64,000 nt of DNA from Ectobacillus polymachus (GCF_048159605.1 NZ_JBLREB010000004.1:161958-225957), one strand, 5' to 3'. Positions 17,013-26,553 are shown, counted from the first letter of the stretch. Numbers and translations are program-made. Notes: a model not told the origin generated them from the sequence alone.

Positions 17013-17537
17013 CTATGCTATTTTTTTAGTTCCGTCAGAATGAGGGAAATTAGGTGTATTAGGGAATTTAGGAAGTGTGACATTATATCTATTAAGTAAT
17101 CCAGCTACACCCCATTTTCCTGCATTTGCACCAGCTAATAGGATAAACATAGAGAGAAGAACAAGTTGCGGATTTGTGCTCGTTGTACCGCTAAACATAT
17201 ATGCAAAATTCATCATAAGACCAAAGAAAACTGCAGTTCGTGGTAAAAATCCAACAATAAGACCGATACCTACCAATAATTCTCCCCAAGGTACTAAGAA
17301 ATTAAATAATCCTGCATTTGGAATTGCAAAATGCTGTAAGAAGCTAGCCCACCAGGCTTGTACAGCTGGATGAGCGCCTGAAGCATTTGCTACTGCCCCT
17401 TTTAAGAATCCAGTTGCATCGAATTTTCCTGTGATTTTTTCATAACCTGCCATAAGCCATTCAAACCCAACATATAAACGAAGCAAAGTTACAAATATAC
17501 TAGCATATTTATTAGTGCGAAGAAACTGAACAAACAT
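17013..17537 (-). CDS. DoxX-family membrane protein
   Basis: 174 residues with four hydrophobic segments (about 16-34, 73-90, 96-116, 122-142). LRLYVGFEWLMAGYEKITGKFDATGFLKG and PWGELLVGIGLIVGFLPRTAVFFGL are typical DoxX-family sequence. The family is linked to thiosulfate:quinone oxidoreductase subunits and redox or respiratory complexes, but most Bacillus members have no proven role. ATG behind AAAGGGGG. Single gene with its own terminator. Confidence 0.88.
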   Translation of the reverse strand: MFVQFLRTNKYASIFVTLLRLYVGFEWLMAGYEKITGKFDATGFLKGAVANASGAHPAVQAWWASFLQHFAIPNAGLFNFLVPWGELLVGIGLIVGFLPRTAVFFGLMMNFAYMFSGTTSTNPQLVLLSMFILLAGANAGKWGVAGLLNRYNVTLPKFPNTPNFPHSDGTKKIA

Positions 17538-17736
17538 ATCATTACCCCCTTTGTTAGTTGTGGTAAAGCAATATTACTTTGTTTCTTCTCTTTTAGTATA
17601 CGGCAAAAATTAATGGAAGTATGTGCTAAATATTACGATTTTGTTATTGAATAATGACATATTTTTGAAAATTTCTAAACCTTTTGTACATTAAAGGAAT
17701 TTGAACATTTCTATAGCTTTTTTGAAAAAGAAAGAA

Positions 17737-17760
17737 GGGCTGCTTCATAAAAGGCAGCCC
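17737..17760 (-). terminator. Terminator of HD-GYP gene
   Basis: GGGCTGC / GCAGCCC stem; on the minus strand it is followed by a pyrimidine-rich TTCTTTCTTTTTC tract. Confidence 0.75.
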
Positions 17761-17790
17761 AATCTTATATATATCACTATATCTTTAAAA

Positions 17791-19272
17791 TTAGTTTTCT
17801 CGCATGATTTGAACAAACAAGCCTGCGTAATACGGGTCCCATTGCGTTCCTTTTCCGGAATGAATGATGCTAAGTGCTTTTTCGGATGGCATTCCTTTAC
17901 GGTAAGGCCGGTCGGAGGTCATAGCATCATACGCATCTGCCACGGCCATGATTCTGCCGAATAGAGGTATATTCTCCCCGCTTAGTCCTTCAGGATAGCC
18001 GTTCCCATCGTAGCGTTCATGATGATACTTCACTCCTGGGAGAAGCGGCTTTAATTCTTTCGGTAGATTAATTTGTTCTAGAATACGAGCCCCAATTACA
18101 GGATGCTGTTTAATTTGTTCGAATTCTTCATCTGTTAGTTTCCCTTCCTTAAGCAATACTTTATCTTTTATTCCGATTTTACCGATATCGTGAAGCAAAG
18201 CAGACTTTCGTAGTAAATCTATTTTTGGTGGTCCTAAGCCAGCTGCTTTTGCTAGTTTTACCGTATATTCTGCTACTCGTATCGAATGCCCAGCTGTATA
18301 GGGGTCCCGTGCGTCTAATGTTGCAGCAAATACTGTGAAAAAGCTTTCGAGTAGCAATTGATTTTGGGAATCACGCTTTTTCATCCCCTGGATCATATTG
18401 TTAAAGCCCGAAATAACATATGCAAATTCATCTGAATATGTATTTTCTATAGGGTGCATTTTGCCTCTTCTTACTTGCAATATGTTTTTTTCTAATGCAT
18501 AAATTGGTTTTTTTATATTCTCATATAATAGCACACTACAGAAAGTAGATAGAGATACGATAACAATAAGAATAACTGACCAGATCCAGTAATCATTAAG
18601 GCGTTCTGATGCTCTTTGACTTAATTGAAGGGTAGAGGCGAGAGTAAACAATAGGACTGGAAATACGGCAATAAATGCAGAGCTTAGTAACAGTTTTCTT
18701 CGAATACTTATGAATTCAAATTTCCCAATTTCGAACGATTTATGATATAGTTTCTTCGCTGTTTGGTTGAAATGTAAAATGAGTGGATGTAGAATACGCT
18801 CTGTTAAAAAGAATTCAATTAATGCATGAAGAGTAGAAATCAGAATAACACCGCACCATGCAAAACCAATGTAGTAACAAGGGAATTGCAGTTTATTGGT
18901 ATGTATACAGTAAAAGGTTAATGCGGATGCAGGAATAGATATTCCTAACAAATGTGGCAGCATAATTCGTCTTACTGTTAATACGGGAAGCCGATGAGCA
19001 GTTGTATATGCTTGCTTTAATAACTTCAGAGAGGGATTAATCCCTGTTAGAGCAACTTTAATTGGATGTATATCATGCTTGTATACGATAAATTCAAGAC
19101 CATACATGAATACTAAGGAAATGAGCATGATGAATAGCAATATGAAAATCTCATTTTGCGGTAAATGAAGGATATGAAAAATAAAGACACTGCCAACACC
19201 TAATATAGCAAGGAAAGAACCAATTATGTGATTGACTAATAATTGTTTTTTCAATTTATTATAAAGCAACAT
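17791..19272 (-). CDS. Membrane HD-GYP domain protein, probable c-di-GMP phosphodiesterase
   Basis: 493 residues. Six or so hydrophobic segments in residues 10-250, a HAMP-like linker (about 255-305: IKKPIYALEKNILQVRRGK), then an HD-GYP domain (about 310-490). The metal site motif HDIGKIGI, the HPVIGARIL segment, HHERYDGNGYPEGLSG (GYP signature) and DAYDAMTSDRPYRK are intact. Expected to hydrolyse c-di-GMP to pGpG/GMP at the membrane. CTAGGAGGATATAG precedes the ATG. Together with the EAL protein at 9.1 kb this gives two c-di-GMP-degrading enzymes in the window. Confidence 0.9.
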   Translation of the reverse strand: MLLYNKLKKQLLVNHIIGSFLAILGVGSVFIFHILHLPQNEIFILLFIMLISLVFMYGLEFIVYKHDIHPIKVALTGINPSLKLLKQAYTTAHRLPVLTVRRIMLPHLLGISIPASALTFYCIHTNKLQFPCYYIGFAWCGVILISTLHALIEFFLTERILHPLILHFNQTAKKLYHKSFEIGKFEFISIRRKLLLSSAFIAVFPVLLFTLASTLQLSQRASERLNDYWIWSVILIVIVSLSTFCSVLLYENIKKPIYALEKNILQVRRGKMHPIENTYSDEFAYVISGFNNMIQGMKKRDSQNQLLLESFFTVFAATLDARDPYTAGHSIRVAEYTVKLAKAAGLGPPKIDLLRKSALLHDIGKIGIKDKVLLKEGKLTDEEFEQIKQHPVIGARILEQINLPKELKPLLPGVKYHHERYDGNGYPEGLSGENIPLFGRIMAVADAYDAMTSDRPYRKGMPSEKALSIIHSGKGTQWDPYYAGLFVQIMREN

Positions 19273-19400
19273 AGTGCTATATCCTCCTAGTTAATATTTC
19301 CTCTCTAGAAGGTAACATAAACAATTTATTATTGTATATATTAAAATGTAATAGTTCATTATTCTATCATAACATGAAGGTTTTAGAGTACGGAAGAATA

Positions 19401-19442
19401 AAAGCCCCATAGTTCATCTTAATAAATGAACTATGGGGCTTT
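19401..19442 (-). terminator. Terminator after queT
   Basis: Long perfect stem AGCCCCATAGTTCAT / ATGAACTATGGGGCT with A/T tracts on both sides, directly after the queT stop codon. Confidence 0.85.
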
Positions 19443-19444
19443 TA

Positions 19445-19930
19445 TTATACATACTTTTCAAAATTGACACGCTTATTTAATGTATACATAATTGGTATAC
19501 CTACAATCATAACCACAAACTCACCAATTGCAGTTGTAAGCCATGTTAATAAGAATGGCAATTGCAAAGCTAAATGAAGCTCGGCAGCAATGAGAAACAT
19601 ACTAATGGTAAATACGATGGCATTCAGAAGCATACGTTTGTATATGCTTTTGATGAAGCGTGCTGAAACGATAGTAGTTAGCAAAGCAAGAATCGATTGA
19701 CCAACACCGAAAATAAGATCGTATCCAACCATTGGTGAAAAGAATAAATTAGTTAAAAAAACACCAAGAATAATTCCGTAAACATATTTCTTGTTAAATA
19801 CGACTAAATGATTAAACATCTCGGAAATTCGAAATTGTATATTGGTAAATCCAAAAGGTTGAATAACTGCGGAAACCGCGATATATAAAGCTGCTACAAT
19901 TCCATTTCCAACAAGGGTTTTCAGTTTCAT
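19445..19930 (-). CDS. queT: Queuosine precursor transporter QueT
   Basis: 161-residue membrane protein of the QueT (ECF S-component) family with about five hydrophobic segments; VSAVIQPFGFTNIQFRISEMFNHLVVFN is the conserved N-terminal block. Takes up preQ1/queuine-type precursors, normally with a shared ECF energising module. The start at 19930 is preferred because AAGGAG lies just upstream and the preQ1 riboswitch ends there; a longer frame to 20002 runs through the riboswitch and is not real. The leader element makes the assignment firm. Confidence 0.93.
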   Translation of the reverse strand: MKLKTLVGNGIVAALYIAVSAVIQPFGFTNIQFRISEMFNHLVVFNKKYVYGIILGVFLTNLFFSPMVGYDLIFGVGQSILALLTTIVSARFIKSIYKRMLLNAIVFTISMFLIAAELHLALQLPFLLTWLTTAIGEFVVMIVGIPIMYTLNKRVNFEKYV

Positions 19931-19940
19931 TACATATTCT

Positions 19941-19979
19941 CTCCTTAGTTTTTTAGCGTGGGATGGTTTCGAACCACGT
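19941..19979 (-). promoter_or_regulatory. preQ1-I riboswitch
   Basis: On the minus strand the leader reads CGTGGTTCGAAACCATCC, then CACGCTAAAAAACTAAGGAG. P1 stem CGTGG/CCACG, a loop rich in C for ligand contact, and the A-rich AAAAAACTA tail that pairs back are the hallmarks of the type I preQ1 aptamer. The ribosome site AAGGAG is part of the tail, so control is probably on translation start of queT. Confidence 0.9.
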
Positions 19980-20068
19980 TCGAGTAAACATTCGATGTAC
20001 AATAATAAAGGATGGTACTACATTTGTCAATAAGAAAAACGAGATGGTTTTAAAGAAAGATTCCAAAT

Positions 20069-20111
20069 AGAAATAAGGATGATTCAAGTATTTGAATCAT
20101 CCTTATTTCTA
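20069..20111 (-). terminator. Bidirectional terminator
   Basis: AGAAATAAGGATGATTCAA / TTTGAATCATCCTTATTTCT, a nearly perfect palindrome with a 3-base loop, 38 bases past the stop of the 20.1-20.6 kb gene. Confidence 0.85.
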
Positions 20112-20147
20112 TTAATAGCTTATTTAGTTGCTGCGATTTTCATATTT

Positions 20148-20573
20148 CTATTCTTTTGCTTCTTTTGCTGCTGCTTTCACACGATCGTTTAAGCATAGGA
20201 AGAAAAGTATGAAACCAATTGAAATGATAATATGTCCAATTCCAGCAATTCCAGCAATAGCTGCGCCTGTTGTAATACCCATAACTGTTAATGTACCGTG
20301 TACACCCATCAAACCTACTGTAATAATTAAACCAGCATTGTAAATATAATAGAACCAATTGAACAAATCACTCTTAGTTAGTGAAAAATTCTTTTCGAGT
20401 AATAAAACAAACAAAAACATAAACATACCTAACACGAATATATGTGTGTGTAGAAGGGATAACATTGTTTTTCCAGTAAAATTGTAATTGACAGTCATTT
20501 GTCGATAATAAAGACCTGCTACTAAACCTAAGATGGCATAAATAAATGCGGTATTTAGAAGTTTTTTCATCAT
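20148..20573 (-). CDS. DUF2871-like small membrane protein
   Basis: 141 residues with four hydrophobic segments (about 6-22, 38-60, 76-92, 100-124) and a charged C-terminus. The FTGKTMLSLLHTHIFVLGMFMFLFVLLLEK segment with a conserved His pair suggests the DUF2871 group. Function unknown. Two tandem ATGs (20573 and 20570) are both reachable from AAAGGA. Single-gene unit. Confidence 0.72.
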   Translation of the reverse strand: MMKKLLNTAFIYAILGLVAGLYYRQMTVNYNFTGKTMLSLLHTHIFVLGMFMFLFVLLLEKNFSLTKSDLFNWFYYIYNAGLIITVGLMGVHGTLTVMGITTGAAIAGIAGIGHIIISIGFILFFLCLNDRVKAAAKEAKE

Positions 20574-20816
20574 GATTTCCTTTCAAGTTGAAATTTGTAA
20601 GATTATGTACCTATTAAACTAGTATTTTTGGAACCAGAAATTTTCCATAGCATTTCTTTACAGCTTCACTATACCGTACGTATATTTTATTAGTCAAGTT
20701 TTGAATAGTTAGTCTTTTATATGGGAGAAATTCAATGGTATTAAAATATATAAAGTAAATATTTCCATAAATGGTGTACAATTTTATTAAAAAGTGAAAT
20801 AGGGGAGTTAGAAGAA

Positions 20817-21728
20817 ATGCAGAGAAATGAAGTATGGGGACATGTATTTGCGTTCATTACAATTGTAATTTGGGGAACTACATTTGTTTCTACAAAAGTA
20901 TTATTGCAAGTATTTACACCACTGGAGTTATTGTTGTATCGGTTTGTGATTGCTGTACTTATAATGATTGTAATCTATCCGAAACAGTTTAAAGTCCTTC
21001 CGTGGAAAGAAGAGCTGCTATTTTGCTTCTTAGGGATCTCAGGGATTTCATTCTACTTTTGGACAGAAAACATCGCGCTGCAGTATACACAAGCAAGCAA
21101 TGTAGGGCTAATCTTATCGGCACTTCCTATATTTACTGTACTGCTTACATATTTTTCAACAAAGGATGAACAGGTTTCCTTTCGCTTTATCGTTGGATTT
21201 GTGCTAGCAACAATCGGCATTGTGCTAATTATGTATAATGGAAAAATTCTAAAGCTAAATCCACTAGGTGATTTTATGGCTGTGTTGTCTGCATTATTGT
21301 TTTCTATCTATTCTATTTTAGTTAAAAAAGTAAACAAAGCCTACAATCCGTTCTATGTGGTACGTAAAACATTTTTCTATGGTGTCTTGACTACAATTCC
21401 AATTCTATACTTTACCCAACATTCTCTCCGTCCCTTTCCGCCTCTAACGAGTAGCGTGGTATGGAATCTACTCTTTCTTTCAATCCTTGCATCTGTTGCA
21501 GGATTTATCATGTGGAATGAAGCAGTAAAACGAATTGGCTCTGTGAAAACAACGAATTATGTCTATTTTATTCCTCTCATTACAATGATAGCTTCTTCTA
21601 TAGTACTCCATGAAGAAATTAATCTATTAATGATAATTGGCGGGTTGTTAATTTTTGCTGGTGTGTATATGAATGAAAGCAAGATGATCCTGCATATATG
21701 GAAGGGGAAGTTAAAGGAGGAAAAGTAG
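20817..21728 (+). CDS. EamA/DMT-family transporter
   Basis: 303 residues, ten hydrophobic segments in two EamA repeats. FAFITIVIWGTTFVSTKVLL is the typical first segment. Members export amino acids, metabolites or drugs; the substrate cannot be told. GGGGAGTTAGAAGAA precedes the ATG. Alone on its strand, with a small terminator directly after. Confidence 0.88.
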   Translation: MQRNEVWGHVFAFITIVIWGTTFVSTKVLLQVFTPLELLLYRFVIAVLIMIVIYPKQFKVLPWKEELLFCFLGISGISFYFWTENIALQYTQASNVGLILSALPIFTVLLTYFSTKDEQVSFRFIVGFVLATIGIVLIMYNGKILKLNPLGDFMAVLSALLFSIYSILVKKVNKAYNPFYVVRKTFFYGVLTTIPILYFTQHSLRPFPPLTSSVVWNLLFLSILASVAGFIMWNEAVKRIGSVKTTNYVYFIPLITMIASSIVLHEEINLLMIIGGLLIFAGVYMNESKMILHIWKGKLKEEK

Positions 21729-21751
21729 CCTAGATAAAGGCTATTTTTTTG
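21726..21751 (+). terminator. Terminator of EamA gene
   Basis: TAGCC / GGCTA stem with loop TAGATAAA and a run of seven T, overlapping the stop codon. Confidence 0.75.
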
Positions 21752-21857
21752 TTCCGTTATTAAACTAAGTTTTCTTTATGTTTCGAGAATGTATGGTATT
21801 TTTATTCGTTTTTCTGTATTATATTTCATAAGAGATAGCTTTTAGGGAGGAATTGTT

Positions 21858-22802
21858 GTGAAATATAAAGTGTTTGTGGACGGGCAAGTAGGAACGACGG
21901 GCCTAAAGATTCGTGAATATTTGGCAAAGCGCGAAGACCTTACAATTCTTGAAATTGATGCGAGTAAGCGTAAAGATAAAGAAGAGAGAAAAATGCTATT
22001 AAATGAAGCAGATATTGCGTTTCTCTGCCTGCCAGATGAAGCGGCAAAAGAGTCTGTATCACTTGTTACAAACCCGAATACGAAGATTATTGATGCAAGT
22101 ACTGCTTTTCGGACGAATGATAATTGGGTATACGGCTTACCAGAATTGCATAATAGAAGAGAGCAGATTGCCATGTCGAAGCGAGTATCTGTGCCAGGCT
22201 GTCATGCAACAGCCTTCATACTCTCACTGTATCCATTGGTTCAAGAGGGGATTGTGCCTAAGGATTACCCAATTTTTGCACAGTCGATTAGTGGATATAG
22301 CGGCGGTGGTAAAAAACTGATTCAAAAATATGAATCTGAAAAGAAGGAAGCATATAACAGTCCTAAGCATTACGCGCTAGCTTTACACCATAAGCATTTA
22401 CCAGAAATGAAGAAAATGGTTGGTCTTTCCTATGATCCTATTTTTACGCCTATCGTAGCAAATTATTATAAGGGATTAGCTGTATCGATTGCGCTTCATC
22501 CAAGATTACTTCAGAAGAAAATGGGTGCGAAGGAAATACATGAATTGCTATCCTCCTATTATGAAGGAGAAAAATTTGTATCTGTTATGCCGTATAAAAG
22601 CGATGCAAACCTTGAGGACGGTTTCTTCTCTATTATTGGATGTAATGATACAAACCGAAGTGAAATCTTTGTATTTGGCGAAGAGGATCGTGTGCTGCTT
22701 GTTTGCCGCCTCGATAATTTAGGCAAGGGTGCTTCAGGAGCTGCGATTCAAAATATGAATATTATGCTTGGATTGGAAGAGGGAATTGGTTTAACCTACT
22801 AA
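21858..22802 (+). CDS. argC: N-acetyl-gamma-glutamyl-phosphate reductase, type 2
   Basis: 314 residues. NADPH-dependent reduction in arginine synthesis. N-terminal GQVGTTGLKIREYL nucleotide-binding loop, catalytic Cys in VPGCHATAF (about residue 114), GYSGGGKK and the C-terminal GKGASGAAIQNMNIMLG block. Length and block forms fit the shorter type 2 enzymes rather than the ~345-residue type 1 form. GTG start at 21858 behind GGGAGG. No other arg gene is adjacent, so it may be a second copy or serve another acetylated-amino-acid route. Confidence 0.9.
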   Translation: MKYKVFVDGQVGTTGLKIREYLAKREDLTILEIDASKRKDKEERKMLLNEADIAFLCLPDEAAKESVSLVTNPNTKIIDASTAFRTNDNWVYGLPELHNRREQIAMSKRVSVPGCHATAFILSLYPLVQEGIVPKDYPIFAQSISGYSGGGKKLIQKYESEKKEAYNSPKHYALALHHKHLPEMKKMVGLSYDPIFTPIVANYYKGLAVSIALHPRLLQKKMGAKEIHELLSSYYEGEKFVSVMPYKSDANLEDGFFSIIGCNDTNRSEIFVFGEEDRVLLVCRLDNLGKGASGAAIQNMNIMLGLEEGIGLTY

Positions 22803-22885
22803 TTGTGCTACCTAAAGAAGATATTGCATTCTTTTCTTTTCCTTGTTACGGTAAAAGTAAGCTAGTAGAGAAAAGGATGGAAGAA

Positions 22886-23116
22886 ATGTACTTAACAATA
22901 GAAGAAACGGCAGCATACTTAGATGTTTCAGAATCCGTAGTAGAAAGTCTAATCCTGCAAAAGCGAATTCGCGCTTTGTTTGATGGCGAGCAATATCTAA
23001 TTTATAAGGAACAGTTCAATACTCATTTGGAGCAAATGGAACGATATAAAATGCTCATCGAGGAAATAATGAATGAACCTATTCCAGAAGATATTGATGT
23101 AAAAGATGAAGATTAA
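22886..23116 (+). CDS. Small MerR/excisionase-type DNA-binding protein
   Basis: 76 residues. MYLTIEETAAYLDVSESVVESLILQKRIRALFDGEQYLIYKEQF is a winged helix-turn-helix of the excisionase/HTH_17 type, followed by an acidic helical tail. The start at 22886 has AAGGATGG 5 bases ahead; an ATG three codons earlier is an alternative. It lies directly behind argC and may be cotranscribed. No phage genes are near, so excisionase function is not implied; target unknown. Confidence 0.75.
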   Translation: MYLTIEETAAYLDVSESVVESLILQKRIRALFDGEQYLIYKEQFNTHLEQMERYKMLIEEIMNEPIPEDIDVKDED

Positions 23117-23118
23117 AA

Positions 23119-23146
23119 GTCCTGATTTCAATCAGGGCTTTTTTCT
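23119..23146 (+). terminator. Terminator
   Basis: CCTGAT / ATCAGG stem followed by GCTTTTTTCTTT, just after the HTH protein stop. Confidence 0.8.
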
Positions 23147-23279
23147 TTAAATAACATGGAAAGATCCACCGTGTATAGCAAGAATTTTACCGCTTACATG
23201 CTGGATAGGACCATCTGTTGCAAACTGGAAAAAAATTCTTTTTGACGTACTATAATAGAACTGAAAGGAGGGAAAAAGA

Positions 23280-23720
23280 TTGGAGGTTGAAATTGTTATA
23301 AAGAAGGAGCTGCAAGAGACGAAACTTGTGATTTATTGCAATGAACTAACGAAGGAAGTACAGCAGCTCGTTGATCGACTAGGAGCCATGCAATGCAAAA
23401 CAGTAGCTGGCATACAAGATGAAAACATTTTTCTACTGAATCCAGAGGACATTGATTGTTTTTATAGCGAAAACCAGAAGGTATATGCAAAAGTGGGAAA
23501 AAAAGCTTTTTGGGTTAAGAAAAAGCTTTATGAATTAGAAGAGATGTTAACAGGTACTTCATTTGTAAGGGTTTCAAATTCCTGTATTGTGAACATGGAT
23601 CAAGTTGATAGACTTGATATTTCATATGCGGGTACCATCGAGCTAATTTTAAAAACTGGGGAAAGGGAGTTTGTTTCAAGAAGGTATATGTCCAAAATCA
23701 AAAAATACCTAGGAATATGA
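23280..23720 (+). CDS. LytTR-domain transcriptional regulator
   Basis: 146 residues. The C-terminal 95 residues form a LytTR DNA-binding domain (ENIFLLNPEDIDCFYSENQKVYAKV ... FVRVSNSCIVNMDQVDRLD ... FVSRRYMSKIKKYLGI). The N-terminal 45 residues are not a receiver domain. TTG start at 23280 behind GGAGGG. It is followed 12 bases later by a DUF3021 membrane protein, a pairing widespread in Firmicutes in which the membrane protein is thought to control the regulator. Confidence 0.9.
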   Translation: MEVEIVIKKELQETKLVIYCNELTKEVQQLVDRLGAMQCKTVAGIQDENIFLLNPEDIDCFYSENQKVYAKVGKKAFWVKKKLYELEEMLTGTSFVRVSNSCIVNMDQVDRLDISYAGTIELILKTGEREFVSRRYMSKIKKYLGI

Positions 23721-23732
23721 GGTGAATAGATT

Positions 23733-24176
23733 ATGTTGAAAAAAGCATTGCTAAGAGGCTTGATTGGAATTCCGATTGGGGTGTTCATTAGTTCTACGAT
23801 TGTATTAATTAGTTCATTAGTAGCTGGGCATATGGCATATAGTGCTACCATGGACCCCTCTAAAAATCCGGTTACCGTATATGCTATTCAGTATGTAGTC
23901 AGCATCATTATTGGTTTTACGTTTGCAAGTAGTTCTATTTTGTTTGATTTGGACAATTGGAGCTTAGCGAAAATGACGACGGTTCATTTTCTTATTTTAA
24001 GCATTGTGTATTTGCCTTGTGCTATCTTTGCTGGGTGGATGAAGCCAGATCCTCTATCTATCTTCAACTACTTTTTAATCTTTGTTGCTATCTATATATT
24101 GATTTGGCTTTCACAGTATTATATATGGAAGTATAGAATCAATAAGCTAAATGATACATTGAACAAGAGAAACTAA
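23733..24176 (+). CDS. DUF3021-family membrane protein
   Basis: 147 residues with four hydrophobic segments (about 8-28, 48-66, 79-98, 107-127). RGLIGIPIGVFISSTIVLISSLVAG is the typical DUF3021 start. Partner gene of the LytTR regulator just upstream (12-base gap), with which it very likely forms a two-gene regulatory unit. Biochemical role unknown; it may act as a membrane sensor or anti-regulator. Confidence 0.85.
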   Translation: MLKKALLRGLIGIPIGVFISSTIVLISSLVAGHMAYSATMDPSKNPVTVYAIQYVVSIIIGFTFASSSILFDLDNWSLAKMTTVHFLILSIVYLPCAIFAGWMKPDPLSIFNYFLIFVAIYILIWLSQYYIWKYRINKLNDTLNKRN

Positions 24177-24953
24177 GCATTGGTAAACACATTAAAGGGA
24201 AGGACCCTTCGCAAAAAAAGCGGACTTTCTCTTTCATTTTTTTAAGATTAATACATTGCTTCGACATTGAAAAATTACAAAATAGTAAAAAAATGGATAA
24301 ATAATGCAAGACTTACATAGACAATAATCGAAAAAAGTTGTAAACTACTATTAGCACTATTGAAATGAAAGAATATTTAAACTTGATTTGTTTTTTGGTA
24401 CATGCTTCCGGAGTATTATAAACTCATTTTGTTTTTTGAAAGCGCTATGATTTTCCATCTAGATTATTGTGAAGTAAATGTAGTAGAACAACATATTCAT
24501 ACATGGTGCACCTTTCAAAAAAGAGCATAAATGTATACAATATATTATGATACAAAGTAAATAATTGTTATAATGTATTAGTACAGAAAAGGCAAGTTGT
24601 AATAGAACAGAAGAAAAGAATGATAACAATCAATTGGTGTTTATCAAAGTATTTTTTCAGTTCCCACAAGAAGTTGGTTTGCTATTCATGTAAGTATTAT
24701 CGCGACATATAGAGGTTTGTTGTACTTACTTTGGAAAGATTGAATTATAGAAATTATTTTCCTGTTTTAAATAAGCATTTTTGCACCCATGACTGTACTA
24801 TAACACATATTTTTCAATAAGTGAACTAGTAATTTTAAATATATTAAATTTTTAAAAAATATAAACAATTATAATGATTTTATCCGAATATTCTTACTTT
24901 TCATATATTCGGTTAGAATAAATGAAAAAATGGGAGAGAGAGGGATTTTATAA
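24177..24953. other. Long intergenic region before first CoA-transferase gene
   Basis: 777 bp, very AT-rich. An imperfect foldback at about 24190-24230 may end the LytTR/DUF3021 transcript. A TATAAT with TTATGA 18 bases ahead (about 24548-24578) is a possible promoter. A cre-like site lies at 24437-24450. An inverted repeat CCGAATAT/ATATTCGG (24884-24891, 24905-24912) lies shortly before the coding start. No frame with convincing coding character; one 30-codon frame near 24622 has a poor ribosome site. Confidence 0.45.
24437..24450 (+). promoter_or_regulatory. Possible cre (CcpA) site
   Basis: TGAAAGCGCTATGA matches the Bacillus cre consensus TGWAANCGNTNWCA in all but one position. It is about 500 bases ahead of the CoA-transferase gene, so it matters only if the promoter lies far upstream. 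Confidence 0.35.
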
Positions 24954-26471
24954 ATGGATATTAAGGAGCGTATTCATAACAAAAGCTTACATGACCGCGT
25001 AGTTACACCGGAAGAAGCGGCATCTTGGATTCAAGACGGCATGACTTTAGGATTAAGTGGTTTTACAAGAGCTGGAGATGCAAAAGTAGTTCCTTTCGCA
25101 TTAGTGAAACGAGCTGAAACAGATTCATTCAAAGTGAATGTATATACAGGTGCATCTTTAGGCTGTGATATAGATAAAATGTTTGCTGAAGCTGGTATTA
25201 TAAACAAACGTCTACCATTCCAAGTAGACCCTACAATGCGTAAAAAAATTAACCAGGGTGAGCTTTATTTTGTCGATCAACATCTTTCTCATACTGCAGA
25301 ATTAATAAGACAAAATGTATTGGACAAAATTGACTTTGCTATTTTGGAAGCGGTTTCCATTACAGAGGATGGAATGATTATTCCAACTACTTCTGCTGGA
25401 AACTCAATGGTATTTGCACAAAATGCAAAAAACATTATCGTTGAAATTAACTTAGCACAAACTCCTTTATTAGAAGGTGTGCATGATTTATATTCTCCAG
25501 GGCCTCAAGGACAACGTGGACCAATTCCACTTTCTAAAATAGATGATCGTATTGGTTCTAAGGGTATTCCGGTAGATATTAATAAAATTAAGGGAATCGT
25601 CTTTTCAAATCATCCAGATTCTCCTTCTACTATTGTTCAACCAGATGAAGAAACACAAACTATGGCAAATCATTTAATGGCATTTTTACGTAATGAAATT
25701 AAAGAAGGTCGTTTGTCAAAAAATCTTGCGCCGCTTCAATCTGGTATCGGTAGTGTTGCGAATGCTGTACTAGATGGATTTTTAGAATCTGAATTCACAG
25801 ACCTAGAAGTATACTCTGAAGTATTGCAAGACGCTGTGTTTAACTTAATTGATGCTGGCAAGGTTCGTTATGCTTCTTGCTGTTCTATCACATTATCTGA
25901 AGAAAAAATGAACCAAGTATATTCTAATTTTGAAAACTATCGTGACAAAGTTATGATTCGACCACAAGAAATTTCAAACCATCCGGAAATTATTCGACGA
26001 CTCGGTTTAATTTCTATTAACACTGCTTTGGAATTGGATATTTACGGAAATGTAAATTCCACTCATGTTTTGGGAACGAAGATGATGAATGGTATTGGCG
26101 GATCAGGAGACTTTGCTCGTAACGCTCGTCTTGGAATTTTCGTAACGAAATCCATTGCTAAGGATGGAAAAATCTCTAGTATCGTTCCATTTGTTTCTCA
26201 CGTAGACCATACGGAACATGATGTAGATGTCATTGTAACAGAACAAGGATACGCAGATTTACGGGGATTAGCACCTAGAGAACGAGTTGAACTTATTATT
26301 GAAAACTGTGCGCATCCAATGTATCGCCCACAATTAAGAGAATATTATTATGAAGCTCTTACAAGAGGTGGACAAACTCCACACGTAATTGAAAAAGCGT
26401 TATCTTGGCATGCTAACTTTGCTAAAAATGGTACAATGCTTCAAGAAACAACGGAAAATATTGAAGCGTAA
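24954..26471 (+). CDS. Acetyl-CoA hydrolase / succinate-acetate CoA-transferase (Cat1/AarC family), copy 1
   Basis: 505 residues, full length. Moves CoA between acetyl-CoA and an acid such as succinate, or hydrolyses acetyl-CoA. The catalytic Glu is expected in YSEVLQDAV (about residue 273); PPLQSGIGSVANAVLDG-like sequence (here APLQSGIGSVANAV) and GIGGSGDFARNARLG are the oxyanion and CoA-binding loops. The segment ASCCSITLSEE carries two Cys where copy 2 has SGGAFTLSQA. ATG behind GGGAGAGAGAGGG. A paralogue lies at 27454-28974 and a LytTR regulator in between. Confidence 0.9.
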   Translation: MDIKERIHNKSLHDRVVTPEEAASWIQDGMTLGLSGFTRAGDAKVVPFALVKRAETDSFKVNVYTGASLGCDIDKMFAEAGIINKRLPFQVDPTMRKKINQGELYFVDQHLSHTAELIRQNVLDKIDFAILEAVSITEDGMIIPTTSAGNSMVFAQNAKNIIVEINLAQTPLLEGVHDLYSPGPQGQRGPIPLSKIDDRIGSKGIPVDINKIKGIVFSNHPDSPSTIVQPDEETQTMANHLMAFLRNEIKEGRLSKNLAPLQSGIGSVANAVLDGFLESEFTDLEVYSEVLQDAVFNLIDAGKVRYASCCSITLSEEKMNQVYSNFENYRDKVMIRPQEISNHPEIIRRLGLISINTALELDIYGNVNSTHVLGTKMMNGIGGSGDFARNARLGIFVTKSIAKDGKISSIVPFVSHVDHTEHDVDVIVTEQGYADLRGLAPRERVELIIENCAHPMYRPQLREYYYEALTRGGQTPHVIEKALSWHANFAKNGTMLQETTENIEA

Positions 26472-26553
26472 TAAGGTGAACTTTCCCTTCATCAGTAGGT
26501 GTTATCCTGCTCGTTGATACGGGATCATCGAAGCATTCCCGATTATATTAAAA

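Noticed and set aside
19931..20002. N-terminal extension of QueT
   Set aside because: The extension would be translated from the preQ1 aptamer; the ribosome site and family start both favour 19930.
22886..23116. Phage excisionase marking a prophage
   Set aside because: No integrase, attachment repeat or structural gene occurs nearby; the protein is a stand-alone small HTH protein behind argC.
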